From: Duganella aceris
GTDB lineage: Bacteria > Pseudomonadota > Gammaproteobacteria > Burkholderiales > Burkholderiaceae_D
Assembly: GCF_011090165.1 (NCBI RefSeq)
Contig: NZ_JAADJT010000007.1
Location: forward strand, 344,266 to 408,265
Direction of reading: 5' to 3'
Length of the DNA: 64,000 nt
A program made the position numbers and the translations under genes. The notes beneath the pieces were generated by a model. It had not been told where the DNA came from. It did not search any database and worked only from the letters and a program-made list of their open reading frames with translations. Below, piece by piece: positions 8,009 to 15,906 of the stretch; the first letter of the stretch is position 1; each line of letters opens with the position of its first letter.

Positions 8009-10249
8009 GTGAGCGACGACAAGAGCAATCCCTGGCTGAATTGGCCGGGCAATCCCTTCAACCTGGCCCAGCAGGCGACCGATTATTGGGTCGATGCCGC
8101 CCAGCGCTCGGTGCTGTTTTTGGACGTGCTGCGCCAGCGCGGCGACGAGCGCAACCACCGCGCCGAGCAGACCGCGCCGCACGTGCTCAGCTTCGCCTTC
8201 GACGTGGTGATGGACGGCCGCCATCTGGAGCGTCCGGTCAACTACGGCCTGTGCCACATCGCCCCGCCGGACGGCAAGGCGCCCGATGCCTCCAAGCGCC
8301 CCTTCATCGTGTTCGATCCGCGCGCCGGCCACGGCCCCGGCATCGGCGGCATGAAGCAGGACAGCGAAATCGGCGTGGTGCTGAAAGCCGGCCATCCCTG
8401 TTATTTCGTCGGCTTCCTGCCGAACCCGGTGCCGGGCCAGACCATCGAGGACGTGTGCCGCGCCGAAGCGCAATTCATCGCCAAGGTGGCCGAGCTGCAT
8501 CCGCACGCCGACGGCAAGCCGGCCCTGATCGGCAATTGCCAGGCCGGCTGGCAGATCATGATGACCAGCGCGCTCAATCCCGACCTGGTCGGCCCGCTGG
8601 TGCTGGCCGGCGCGCCGCTGTCGTACTGGGCCGGCGTGCGCGGCAAGAATCCGATGCGCTACCTCGGCGGCGCGCTCGGCGGCACCTGGATGACGGCGCT
8701 GGCCGGCGACCTCGGCAACGGCATTTTCGACGGCGCGCAGCTGGTCGAGAATTTCGAGAAGATGAATCCGTCGAACACGCTGTGGAGCAAGAACTACAAC
8801 GTGTATTCCAAGATCGACACCGAGGCGCAGCGCTTCCTCGACTTTGAAAAGTGGTGGGGCAATCCGGTGCTGCTGAACGCCGGCGAGATGCAGTACATCG
8901 CCGACTCGCTGTTCGTCGGCAACCGCCTCAGCGACGCCGCGCTGCTCGACAGCGACGGCCACCGCATCGACCTGCGCAACATCAAGTCGCCGATCGTGGT
9001 GTTCTGCTCGTGGGGCGACGACATCACGCCGCCGCAGCAGGCGCTGGGCTGGGTGCTGGACCTGTACGAGAGCGACGCCGAACTGGTGGCGGGCGGCCAG
9101 ACCATCATCTACTCGATGCACCAGAGCATAGGCCACCTGGGCATCTTCGTTTCCGCATCGGTGGCCAACAAGGAACACGAGGAATTCACGGCGGCGATGG
9201 ACATGATCGACATCATGCCGCCCGGCCTGTACGAGGCGGTGTTCCTCGACAAGGATGAGGAAATGCTGCAGGCGGAAATCGCCGCCGGCGATCTGATGGG
9301 CGGCGACTACGTGATGCGCTTCGAACGGCGCGGCCTGGACGCGCTGCGCGCGCTGGGCGGCAACGACGTCGAGGACGAGCGCCGCTTCGCCACCGTGGCG
9401 CGGGTGTCGGAAATCAACAAGAACCTGTACAACACCTTCGGCAGCCCGCTGGTGAAGAAACTGGTGACCGAGGCCAGCGCCGAGAAGCTGCGCGAATCGC
9501 ATCCGCTGCGCCGGCGCTACACGGCGTTCTCCAGCAAGAACCCGCTGCTGAACACGATTCCGCAGCTGGCCGAGCAGGTGCGCGCCCAGCGCCGGCCGGT
9601 GGCCAAGGACAACGTCTTCATGCAGATGCAGGAGACGATGTCGCAGCAGATCGTCGAAGCGCTGGACCGCTACCGCGACGCGCGCGACCAGGCCACCGAG
9701 CAGATGTTCCTCAACGTCTACGGCTCGCCGATGTTGCAGGCCCTGGTCGGCTTGAACAGCGACGGCGGCAAGCCGCGCCGCATCGGCCGCGACATCGCGC
9801 GCGAGGCGGCCGGCACCGCGCACCGCGCCGCGCTGGCGCTGAAGACGGCGGAGGGCGGCGTCACCGAGGCCATCGTGCGCGGCCTGCTGTACATCTATCG
9901 CAGCCCGGAAATGAGCGCGGCCGACGAGCGCGCCTTCGCGACGATCCGCCAGCTCAAGCTGCGCACCTCGGACGACAAGGCGATGAGCGTGACGCTGTTC
10001 AAGACCATCCTGCGCGAGCAGTATCTGATGTTGCAGGTGGACGAGGCGGCGGCGATGCGCGACCTGCCGTTGCTGCTGCCGGACGAGCCGGAAGCGCGCG
10101 CCACGGCGCTGGCCATCGTGCGCCAGGTGGCGGGCGCCACCGGCACGCTGACCGGCGACGGCGCGGCGCGGCTGGACCGCGTGGCCGAGATGTTCGGCCC
10201 GCAGGCGCCCAAGCTGGCGGTGGTGCGCAAACGGAAGAAAGAGGGCTGA
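8009..10249 (+). CDS. DUF3141 protein, PHA-synthase-like alpha/beta hydrolase
   Basis: 746 aa starting at GTG 8009, chosen because GGAGG (7998-8002) sits 6 bases upstream. The first 400 residues have an alpha/beta-hydrolase fold close to class III/I PHA synthases. The nucleophile elbow is GNCQAG with Cys177, the G-x-C-x-G form used by PHA synthases instead of the usual Ser. The remaining 350 residues are helical and characteristic of DUF3141. Proteins of this family are often annotated poly(3-hydroxyalkanoate) synthetase, but an activity is not established to my knowledge. A weak -35/-10 pair (TTGCCT at 7945, TACTTT at 7968) lies upstream. It ends exactly where the convergent GNAT gene ends. 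Confidence 0.85.
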   Translation: MSDDKSNPWLNWPGNPFNLAQQATDYWVDAAQRSVLFLDVLRQRGDERNHRAEQTAPHVLSFAFDVVMDGRHLERPVNYGLCHIAPPDGKAPDASKRPFIVFDPRAGHGPGIGGMKQDSEIGVVLKAGHPCYFVGFLPNPVPGQTIEDVCRAEAQFIAKVAELHPHADGKPALIGNCQAGWQIMMTSALNPDLVGPLVLAGAPLSYWAGVRGKNPMRYLGGALGGTWMTALAGDLGNGIFDGAQLVENFEKMNPSNTLWSKNYNVYSKIDTEAQRFLDFEKWWGNPVLLNAGEMQYIADSLFVGNRLSDAALLDSDGHRIDLRNIKSPIVVFCSWGDDITPPQQALGWVLDLYESDAELVAGGQTIIYSMHQSIGHLGIFVSASVANKEHEEFTAAMDMIDIMPPGLYEAVFLDKDEEMLQAEIAAGDLMGGDYVMRFERRGLDALRALGGNDVEDERRFATVARVSEINKNLYNTFGSPLVKKLVTEASAEKLRESHPLRRRYTAFSSKNPLLNTIPQLAEQVRAQRRPVAKDNVFMQMQETMSQQIVEALDRYRDARDQATEQMFLNVYGSPMLQALVGLNSDGGKPRRIGRDIAREAAGTAHRAALALKTAEGGVTEAIVRGLLYIYRSPEMSAADERAFATIRQLKLRTSDDKAMSVTLFKTILREQYLMLQVDEAAAMRDLPLLLPDEPEARATALAIVRQVAGATGTLTGDGAARLDRVAEMFGPQAPKLAVVRKRKKEG

Positions 10250-10702
10250 TCAGGCCAGCGGCTTGTGCATGAAGACGCTGAGCGGATCGTCGCCGTAGTC
10301 GCCGTACGGTCCGCAGGGGGTGAAGCCGTGGCGCTGGTACAGGCCCAGCGCTTCCGGTTGCGCCGGGCCGGTCTCCAGCACCATGCGCGCCACGCCGGCG
10401 TCGCGCGCCGCTTGTTCCAGCTTGTCCAGCAGGCGTTTGGCGGCGCCCTTGCCGCGACAGGACGGCTGCACGTACATGCGCTTGATCTCGCCGTACTCCG
10501 GCGTCAATACCACGGCGGCGCAGCCGGCCACCGTGCCGACCTCGTCGCGCAGCACCGCGAACTTGACCTGCGGCTGCATCAGCGCCTGCAAGTCCAGTGC
10601 GTACACCGACTCCGGCGGATACAGCGTCAGCTGGTAGGCGTCGAGGTCGGCGATCAGGGCGATGACTTCGGGCTGGTTGGGCGATTCGAAGGCGATGTGC
10701 AT
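10250..10702 (-). CDS. GNAT family N-acetyltransferase
   Basis: 150 aa. One GNAT domain: the acetyl-CoA binding motif is MYVQPSCRGKGAAKRLL (about residues 76-92), with the Q/R-x-x-G-x-G/A core, followed by LETG and GLYQRHGF typical of motif B. The substrate is unknown. It is divergent from the XRE-cupin gene with only 44 bases between the start codons used here, so the two probably share control. Its stop abuts the stop of the DUF3141 gene (TGATCA, shared tail-to-tail junction with no spacing). Confidence 0.9.
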   Translation of the reverse strand: MHIAFESPNQPEVIALIADLDAYQLTLYPPESVYALDLQALMQPQVKFAVLRDEVGTVAGCAAVVLTPEYGEIKRMYVQPSCRGKGAAKRLLDKLEQAARDAGVARMVLETGPAQPEALGLYQRHGFTPCGPYGDYGDDPLSVFMHKPLA

Positions 10703-10733
10703 GGCGGACAGTTTGGTGGATGATTAAATCCAG

Positions 10734-10739
10734 TATAAT
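10734..10739 (+). promoter_or_regulatory. -10 element TATAAT just before the XRE-cupin start
   Basis: A perfect TATAAT at 10734-10739 ends 7 bases before ATG 10747. A -35-like TTGGTG at 10713-10718 is weak and 15 bases away. If this box is used, transcription begins near 10746 and the mRNA would be leaderless or nearly so. Confidence 0.45.
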
Positions 10740-10746
10740 GGATTCC

Positions 10747-11322
10747 ATGGATATTAACAAACTCATCGCCGGCCGGGTCGCCGCGCTGCGCGAAGCGAGC
10801 GGCTTGTCGCTGACGGCGCTGGCCGAGCGCAGCGGCGTCAGCCGCTCGAATATTTCACTGATCGAACGCGGCGAAAGCAGCGCCACCGCCACCGTGCTCG
10901 ACAAACTGGCCGGCGCGCTGGGCGTGACGCTGGCGTCGCTGTTCGAAGCGGGCGGGGACGCGCCGACGCCGCCGTCGCCGCTGAATCCGGCCGCCGCGCA
11001 GGTGGTGTGGACCGACCCCATGTCCGGCTACGTGCGGCGGCAGTTGTCGCCGGCGCTGCGTTCGCCGATGCAGCTGGTGGAGGTGGTGTTCCCGCCCGGC
11101 CAACGGGTCGCCTACGACCAGGTGCGGCGCGAGGCCGACGTTCACCAGCAAGTCTGGCTGCTGGAAGGCGAGATGGAGATCACGGTCGGCGAACAGCACT
11201 GGCGCCTGGCTCCCGGCGACTGCCTGGCGCTGCGCGAAGACCAGCAAATCGTCTACGCCAACCCCGGCCGCCAACCCGCCCGCTACCTGGTCGGCCTGGT
11301 GACGCTGCCGTTTGCGATATAA
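10747..11322 (+). CDS. XRE-family transcriptional regulator with C-terminal cupin domain
   Basis: 191 aa from ATG 10747. Earlier in-frame ATGs at 10720 and 10738 lie in or before a perfect TATAAT box, so they are unlikely to be transcribed. Residues 5-62 form a helix-turn-helix of the Cro/CI type (LTALAERSGVSRSNISLIERG). Residues about 100-185 form a cupin barrel with the LLEGEMEITVG and PGDCL pattern. Such regulators usually sense a small molecule and control an adjacent gene; here the divergent GNAT gene is the likely target together with itself. The ligand is unknown. Confidence 0.9.
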   Translation: MDINKLIAGRVAALREASGLSLTALAERSGVSRSNISLIERGESSATATVLDKLAGALGVTLASLFEAGGDAPTPPSPLNPAAAQVVWTDPMSGYVRRQLSPALRSPMQLVEVVFPPGQRVAYDQVRREADVHQQVWLLEGEMEITVGEQHWRLAPGDCLALREDQQIVYANPGRQPARYLVGLVTLPFAI

Positions 11323-11323
11323 T
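11318..11323 (+). promoter_or_regulatory. -10 element TATAAT, possible dusA promoter
   Basis: TATAAT at 11318-11323 overlaps the stop codon of the XRE-cupin gene and lies 35 bases before the dusA start. No good -35 is seen (TGGTGA at 11297 is the closest). Confidence 0.35.
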
Positions 11324-11358
11324 GTCGACCCTTTCGCGATTCCTGTAGCGTAGCCGCC

Positions 11359-12390
11359 ATGACCATCATCCAATTGCCGACCACCGACCCAGCGCCAGCC
11401 CCCGCAGTCCCGGGCCGCCGCCTGTCCGTCGCGCCGATGATGGACTGGACCGACCGCCACTGCCGCGTGTTCCACCGCGAGATCAGCAAGCACACTTGGC
11501 TGTACACCGAGATGGTCACCACCGGCGCGCTGGTCTACGGCGACGTCGAACGCCATCTGCGCTTCAACGAGGAAGAGCATCCGGTCGCGCTGCAGCTGGG
11601 CGGCAGCGATCCGGCCGACCTCGCCACCAGCGCCAAGCTGGGCGAGAAGTGGGGCTACGACGAGATCAACCTGAACTGCGGCTGCCCGTCGGAACGCGTG
11701 CAGAAGGGCGCTTTCGGCGCCTGCCTGATGGCCGAGCCGCAACTGGTGGCCGACTGCGTCAAGGCGATGCGCGACGCGGTGCAGATCGACGTCACGGTCA
11801 AACACCGCATCGGCATCGATAAAACCGAAAGCTACGACTTCGTCCGCGATTTCGTCGGCACCGTGGCCGAGGCCGGCTGCACGACGTTTATCGTGCACGC
11901 CCGCAACGCCATCCTGAAGGGCTTGTCGCCGAAGGAAAACCGGGAAATCCCGCCGCTGAAGTACGACTTCGCCTACCAGCTGAAAAAAGATTTCCCTGAC
12001 TTCGAAATCATTATCAACGGCGGCATCAAGACCGAAGCCGAGATCGACGAGCATCTGAAGCACCTGGACGGGGTGATGCTGGGCCGCGAGGCCTATCACA
12101 ATCCGTTCGTGATGGCCGGTTTCGACCAGCGCTACTACGGCGCCACGACCAGCGCCAAGACCCGCGAACAAGTCCTGGAAGCCATGATTCCCTACATTCA
12201 GGCCGAACTGGCGCGCTACGGCCATCATGGCTTGAAACTCAACTCCATCACCCGCCACATGCTGGGCCTGATGACCGGCTTGCCGGGCGCGCGCGCGTTC
12301 CGTCAGGTTTTGTCCGACTCCAAAAAGCTCGCCGCCGGCGACGCCAACCTCCTCCTCGAAGCCGCAGCCCGCCTGCGTATCGCAGCGTAA
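11359..12390 (+). CDS. dusA: tRNA-dihydrouridine(20/20a) synthase DusA
   Basis: 343 aa, FMN-dependent enzyme that reduces uridines 20 and 20a in the tRNA D loop. It has the TIM-barrel signature: APMMDWTDRHCR near the N-terminus, VALQLGGSDP, and NLNCGCPS with the catalytic Cys109. IINGGI and MLGREAYHNP are FMN phosphate-binding motifs. The DWTDRHCR and C-terminal ITRHMLGL residues are specific for the DusA subgroup. It follows the XRE-cupin gene by 36 bases. Confidence 0.95.
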   Translation: MTIIQLPTTDPAPAPAVPGRRLSVAPMMDWTDRHCRVFHREISKHTWLYTEMVTTGALVYGDVERHLRFNEEEHPVALQLGGSDPADLATSAKLGEKWGYDEINLNCGCPSERVQKGAFGACLMAEPQLVADCVKAMRDAVQIDVTVKHRIGIDKTESYDFVRDFVGTVAEAGCTTFIVHARNAILKGLSPKENREIPPLKYDFAYQLKKDFPDFEIIINGGIKTEAEIDEHLKHLDGVMLGREAYHNPFVMAGFDQRYYGATTSAKTREQVLEAMIPYIQAELARYGHHGLKLNSITRHMLGLMTGLPGARAFRQVLSDSKKLAAGDANLLLEAAARLRIAA

Positions 12391-12725
12391 CCACACAATT
12401 TCGGCGTAGAAACAACGGGACTGTTGGTATTTCCACGCAGAAAGTTCGTTTGCGTATTTTTGAGGCAGGTTTTGCTTGCTTTGAAGCAAAATTTGCATCT
12501 ATAATTCCTGAATATACACACATATCCACCGTCTTCCGGTTGTGTATTCGGCTCAAAAAACTACATGCAAGCGCCGGTGGAGCCGCAAATTTTGCATTCG
12601 CAGTCATTGTTTGCTACTGTCACATATTATTACTTAGCAGCAAGGGCCAGGTGGATCGTGGCGTTCAAAAGACGTGCCATCCAGGGCAACTTCTCATCAA
12701 CAGTGTCATTAAAGAAGAAGACGAA
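12391..12725 (+). promoter_or_regulatory. AT-rich intergenic region upstream of the chemoreceptor gene
   Basis: 335 bases without a credible gene; an in-frame upstream extension of the receptor (from 12450) has no membrane-protein character. The region is clearly poorer in G+C than its flanks. It contains a TATAAT box at 12500-12505 and an inverted repeat TTTGCTT (12471-12477) / AAGCAAA (12484-12490) just upstream of it, which could be an operator. I see no confident sigma-28 flagellar promoter. Confidence 0.4.
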
Positions 12726-14471
12726 ATGAATTTAGCAAAAATGAAAGTCGGTACGCGCCTGGGCCTGGGATTCGCGCTGGTTCTCTTGTTCCTGGTGGCC
12801 GTCACCACGGTCGGCATCTTCCGCATGGCGCAGATCCAGGATCGCCTGGATCACGTGATCAGCGTCAACAACGTGGTGTCGCGCCTGGTGGTCGACATGC
12901 GCGCCAACGTCAGCGATCGCGTCACTTCGCTGCGCATCCTGACCCTGATGACCGATGCCGGCGACATGGAACCGGAAATGAACCGCATCAAGGAACTGGG
13001 CGGCAAATACGCCGAGGCACAGAACAAATTGAGCGCGCAGTTCGCGCTGGAAGCCCTGCCGGAAGAAAAGGCATTGCTGGCGACCATCAAGGAGCAGGAA
13101 GCCATCGCCATGCCGGCGGTCGCCAAAGCGTCCGAACTGTGGCTGGCCAACAAGGCCGAAGAAGCAACCAAGGTGCTGATCAAGGAAATCCGTCCGGCAC
13201 AGAAAAAATGGATGGCCGCGCTGGATCAACTGGCATCGCTGGAAGACAAGCTGAATGCGCAAGTGCAGGTCGACGCCGCCGCCGGCTTCTCCAGCGGTCG
13301 CAATTTCATGATCCTGATGGGCGTGCTGGCCGTGGCGATCTCGGTGGTCGCCGCCTACGTCATCACCCGTGGCCTGCTGAAGCAGCTGGGCGGCGAACCG
13401 GACTACACCGCTTCGATCGCCGGCAGCATCGCCAACGGCGACCTGTCGATCTACATCGACACCACCGGCAACGCCAAGGACAGCCTGCTGTCCGAGATGA
13501 AGGAAATGCGCGACAGCCTGGTCGACATCGTGGGCCAGGTCCGCTCCGGCACCGAAACCATCGGCACCGCCTCGCGTGAAATCGCCGCCGGCAATATCGA
13601 TCTGTCGTCGCGTACCGAAATGCAAGCCAGCTCGCTGGAGAAAACCGCGTCGGCCATGGAAGAGCTGACCTCGACCGTGAAACAGAACGCCGACAACGCT
13701 CGTGAAGCCAATCAACTGGCGTCGGCCGCATCGGACGTCGCGATCAAGGGCGGCAAAGTGGTGTCGGAAGTGGTCAACACCATGAGCTCGATCGACGCAT
13801 CGGCCAAGAAGATTGTGGACATCATCGGTGTGATCGATGGCATCGCCTTCCAGACCAACATCCTGGCGCTGAACGCCGCTGTTGAAGCGGCCCGTGCCGG
13901 CGAACAGGGCCGCGGCTTCGCCGTGGTGGCGTCGGAAGTGCGCAACCTGGCCCAGCGTTCCGCTGGCGCCGCCAAGGAAATCAAGATGCTGATCGATGAC
14001 TCGGTCGAAAAAGTCGGCGCCGGCACCAAGCTGGTCGGCCAGGCCGGCGTGACGATGGACGAAGTGGTCGCTTCGGTCCGCCGCGTGACCGACATCATGA
14101 GCGAAATCGCCAACGCCAGCCAGGAACAGAGCGCTGGTATCGAACAGGTCAACGTGTCGATCATCGAGATGGACAGCATGACCCAACAAAATGCCGCGCT
14201 GGTGGAAGAAGCCGCCGCCGCAGCACAAAGCTTGCAAGACCAGGCCGCCGAGTTGTCCCGCGTGGTCAGCATCTTCAAGCTGGTGGAAGGTGAGGAGCGC
14301 GTCACGGCTCCGGTGTATCAACCAGCCGCCAAGGCAGTGGTCAAACCGATCGTTGCCCGCGCTCCAGTGAAGAAACTGGCGTCCTCGCCAGCGCCGGCAC
14401 CGGCAGCCAAACCGAAAAAAGTCGCCTCGGCAGCCAGCACCGCCGGCAGCGACGAGTGGGAAGAGTTCTAA
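12726..14471 (+). CDS. Methyl-accepting chemotaxis protein with CheR/CheB docking pentapeptide
   Basis: 581 aa from ATG 12726 (MNLAKMKVGTRL). TM1 is about residues 13-33, followed by a roughly 160-residue periplasmic four-helix-bundle sensor, then TM2 about 193-217 and a HAMP region. The cytoplasmic hairpin has the conserved tip around IAFQTNILALNAAVEAARAG (about 373-392). The C-terminus is a flexible Ala/Pro/Lys-rich linker ending in EWEEF (577-581). This fits the xWxxF pentapeptide that tethers CheR methyltransferase and CheB methylesterase, as NWETF does in E. coli Tar/Tsr. The ligand is unknown. Methylation-type Glu/Gln/Ala patterns flank the tip. Confidence 0.95.
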   Translation: MNLAKMKVGTRLGLGFALVLLFLVAVTTVGIFRMAQIQDRLDHVISVNNVVSRLVVDMRANVSDRVTSLRILTLMTDAGDMEPEMNRIKELGGKYAEAQNKLSAQFALEALPEEKALLATIKEQEAIAMPAVAKASELWLANKAEEATKVLIKEIRPAQKKWMAALDQLASLEDKLNAQVQVDAAAGFSSGRNFMILMGVLAVAISVVAAYVITRGLLKQLGGEPDYTASIAGSIANGDLSIYIDTTGNAKDSLLSEMKEMRDSLVDIVGQVRSGTETIGTASREIAAGNIDLSSRTEMQASSLEKTASAMEELTSTVKQNADNAREANQLASAASDVAIKGGKVVSEVVNTMSSIDASAKKIVDIIGVIDGIAFQTNILALNAAVEAARAGEQGRGFAVVASEVRNLAQRSAGAAKEIKMLIDDSVEKVGAGTKLVGQAGVTMDEVVASVRRVTDIMSEIANASQEQSAGIEQVNVSIIEMDSMTQQNAALVEEAAAAAQSLQDQAAELSRVVSIFKLVEGEERVTAPVYQPAAKAVVKPIVARAPVKKLASSPAPAPAAKPKKVASAASTAGSDEWEEF

Positions 14472-14490
14472 AACTTTGCCGCAGTCTGCC

Positions 14491-14508
14491 GCCGCGCTGT
14501 TGCGCGGC
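14491..14508 (+). terminator. GC-rich hairpin after the chemoreceptor gene
   Basis: Perfect stem GCCGCGC (14491-14497) / GCGCGGC (14502-14508) with loop TGTT, 20 bases after the stop. There is no T tract, so termination is uncertain. Confidence 0.35.
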
Positions 14509-14572
14509 ACGTAGGTCCGCTGTGGGATTCGATAAACCAGTGTTTAAAAATAATTAGTTGGGAAATTGCATT

Positions 14573-14902
14573 ATGAACAAGTTTGTTTTCGCCGCCGTCA
14601 TCCTGTCCGCCTCCACCGCCGCTTTCGCCGGTGAAGTGCCAGCCTCGCTGGACTCGAAAAACTGCAAAGCAGAATACCCTAAAGCATCGCTGATCAACGA
14701 AGAGCAGGGCGACGTGTCCATGGCCTTCCTGGTCGCCGCCGACGGCAACGTCGTTGAATCGAAAGTGGAAAAGTCGAGTGGTTACAAAAACCTGGACAAG
14801 GCCGCGATCAAGGCCCTGAGCGCCTGCAAGTTCAAGCCGGGCACCAAGGATGGTTCCGTGGCCCAGACCTGGACCAAAGTCGACTATAGCTGGAAGCTGT
14901 AA
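14573..14902 (+). CDS. Small secreted TonB C-terminal-domain-like protein, copy 1
   Basis: 109 aa from ATG 14573 (MNKFVF). A signal peptide ends at AFA, before GEVPAS. The mature part of about 85 residues resembles an isolated TonB C-terminal domain: a YPKASL-like segment, VSMAFLVAADGNV, SSGYKNLDKAAIKAL and KFKPG. There is no transmembrane anchor, no Pro-rich spacer and no ExbB/ExbD nearby. Two Cys residues in the mature protein (NCKAEYP and SACKF) could form a disulfide. Copy 2 follows 75 bases later. The role is unknown; a soluble periplasmic partner of TonB systems is a guess. Confidence 0.75.
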   Translation: MNKFVFAAVILSASTAAFAGEVPASLDSKNCKAEYPKASLINEEQGDVSMAFLVAADGNVVESKVEKSSGYKNLDKAAIKALSACKFKPGTKDGSVAQTWTKVDYSWKL

Positions 14903-14977
14903 GACGCGTCAGCATCAAGATGGGTCGGGCCTGGCGCCCGGCCTGCGTGCCGGATTCTAAACACTTGGGGAAATCAG

Positions 14978-15325
14978 ATGTCTACAAATAAGCGTTGGTT
15001 GAGTGTTATCGCAGCAGTGCTCGTATCGAGCGCACCGGCGGTGTTCGCCGCTGAAGTTCCGGCCAGTTTTGATGCTAAAACCTGCAAGGCCGAATACCCG
15101 AAAGCTTCGCTGATGAACGAAGAGCAGGGCACGGTGTCGATGTCCTTCCTGGTCAAGCCGGACGGCTCGGTGGTCGACTCCAAGGTCGACAAGAGCAGCG
15201 GTTTCAAGAATCTGGACAAGGCCGCCATCAAGGCGCTGAGCGCCTGCAAATTCAAGCCGGGCAGCAAGGACGGCGCCCCCGCCGAGACCTGGACCAAGGT
15301 CGACTACGCCTGGAAGCTGGATTGA
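14978..15325 (+). CDS. Small secreted TonB C-terminal-domain-like protein, copy 2
   Basis: 115 aa, a close paralogue of the gene directly upstream. The mature parts share EVPAS, CKAEYPKASL, NEEQG, SSG-KNLDKAAIKALSACKFKPG and ETWTKVDY-type endings. The signal peptide ends at VFA. The pair is a tandem duplication that has diverged mostly in signal peptide and loop residues. The Cys pair is conserved. A strong intrinsic terminator follows, so the two genes probably form one transcription unit. Function unknown. Confidence 0.75.
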   Translation: MSTNKRWLSVIAAVLVSSAPAVFAAEVPASFDAKTCKAEYPKASLMNEEQGTVSMSFLVKPDGSVVDSKVDKSSGFKNLDKAAIKALSACKFKPGSKDGAPAETWTKVDYAWKLD

Positions 15326-15340
15326 TCGGTATTGCAGTCA

Positions 15341-15371
15341 AAAAAGGAATCGCGTGCGATTCCTTTTTTTT
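15341..15371 (+). terminator. Intrinsic terminator after the TonB-C-like pair
   Basis: Stem AAGGAATCGC / GCGATTCCTT with a 2-base loop (GT at 15354-15355), flanked by A and T runs, ending in an eight-T tract. It could also work on the other strand, because A residues precede the stem. Confidence 0.9.
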
Positions 15372-15431
15372 CGCCTGCGGCATCGAGTGTAACAAGCTGT
15401 AATGGCAAGCGGGCGATGCCCAAGTTCCTTA

Positions 15432-15449
15432 TATAGTACTATCTGGAAC
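15432..15449 (+). promoter_or_regulatory. -10 box for the lipoprotein gene
   Basis: TATAGT at 15432-15437 lies 25 bases before the start codon and is followed by a strong ribosome binding site AAGGAG (15450-15455). No clear -35 element is visible. Confidence 0.4.
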
Positions 15450-15462
15450 AAGGAGAAATGCC

Positions 15463-15849
15463 ATGAAATCGATCATCGCTATCGCCGCGCTGGCGGCATT
15501 GACAGGTTGCGCGGTGCAGCAGCCGGGTTATTACGCCGCCACCCAGGTGCAGGACCCGTACCAGTGGCACACCGTCGCGGTGATGCCGTCGGGCGGTAGC
15601 GCGCCGTCGGGCACGTGGACTGAAGAATTGCCGCCGCAACGCAGCACCAGCTACGTCGCCAGCCAGCCGGTGTACACCACCAGCTACGTCGCCGCGCCGG
15701 TGTATTACGCCCCGGCGCCCGTGTACTACGCGCCGTCGCCGTCGTATTACTATCCGCCGGTGTCGATCGGCCTCGACTTCGTGTTCAGCAACCGTGGTTG
15801 GGGTGGCGGACGCGGCTGGGGTGGACGCGGCGGTTATCACCGTCGTTGA
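15463..15849 (+). CDS. Tyr/Pro-rich lipoprotein of unknown function
   Basis: 128 aa. A short signal peptide ends in the lipobox LTGC, so Cys16 should be lipidated. The middle part contains repeats of the type YVA-PVYYAPAPVYYAPSP, rich in Tyr, Pro and Val. The last 20 residues are Gly/Arg-rich (GWGGGRGWGGRGG) and end in HHRR-like basic residues. Similar small cell-envelope proteins occur widely in betaproteobacteria without a known role. It converges with the unknown 591-aa gene across a 57-base gap that holds two hairpins. Confidence 0.75.
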   Translation: MKSIIAIAALAALTGCAVQQPGYYAATQVQDPYQWHTVAVMPSGGSAPSGTWTEELPPQRSTSYVASQPVYTTSYVAAPVYYAPAPVYYAPSPSYYYPPVSIGLDFVFSNRGWGGGRGWGGRGGYHRR

Positions 15850-15853
15850 CCGC

Positions 15854-15903
15854 TGCCGGCGCGCCGGCATGCAATCCGTCGCCGCGCCATCCCCCGGCGC
15901 GGC
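15854..15903. terminator. Two hairpins between convergent genes
   Basis: The first is a perfect palindrome TGCCGGCGCGCCGGCA (15854-15869). The second has stem GCCGCGCC (15881-15888) / GGCGCGGC (15896-15903). Their place between two converging genes suggests a bidirectional terminator, though neither has a T tract. Confidence 0.45.
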
Positions 15904-15906
15904 CGC

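Noticed and set aside
12450..12725. N-terminal extension of the chemoreceptor
   Set aside because: It would add 92 residues without membrane topology logic in AT-rich leader DNA; ATG 12726 starts directly before TM1.
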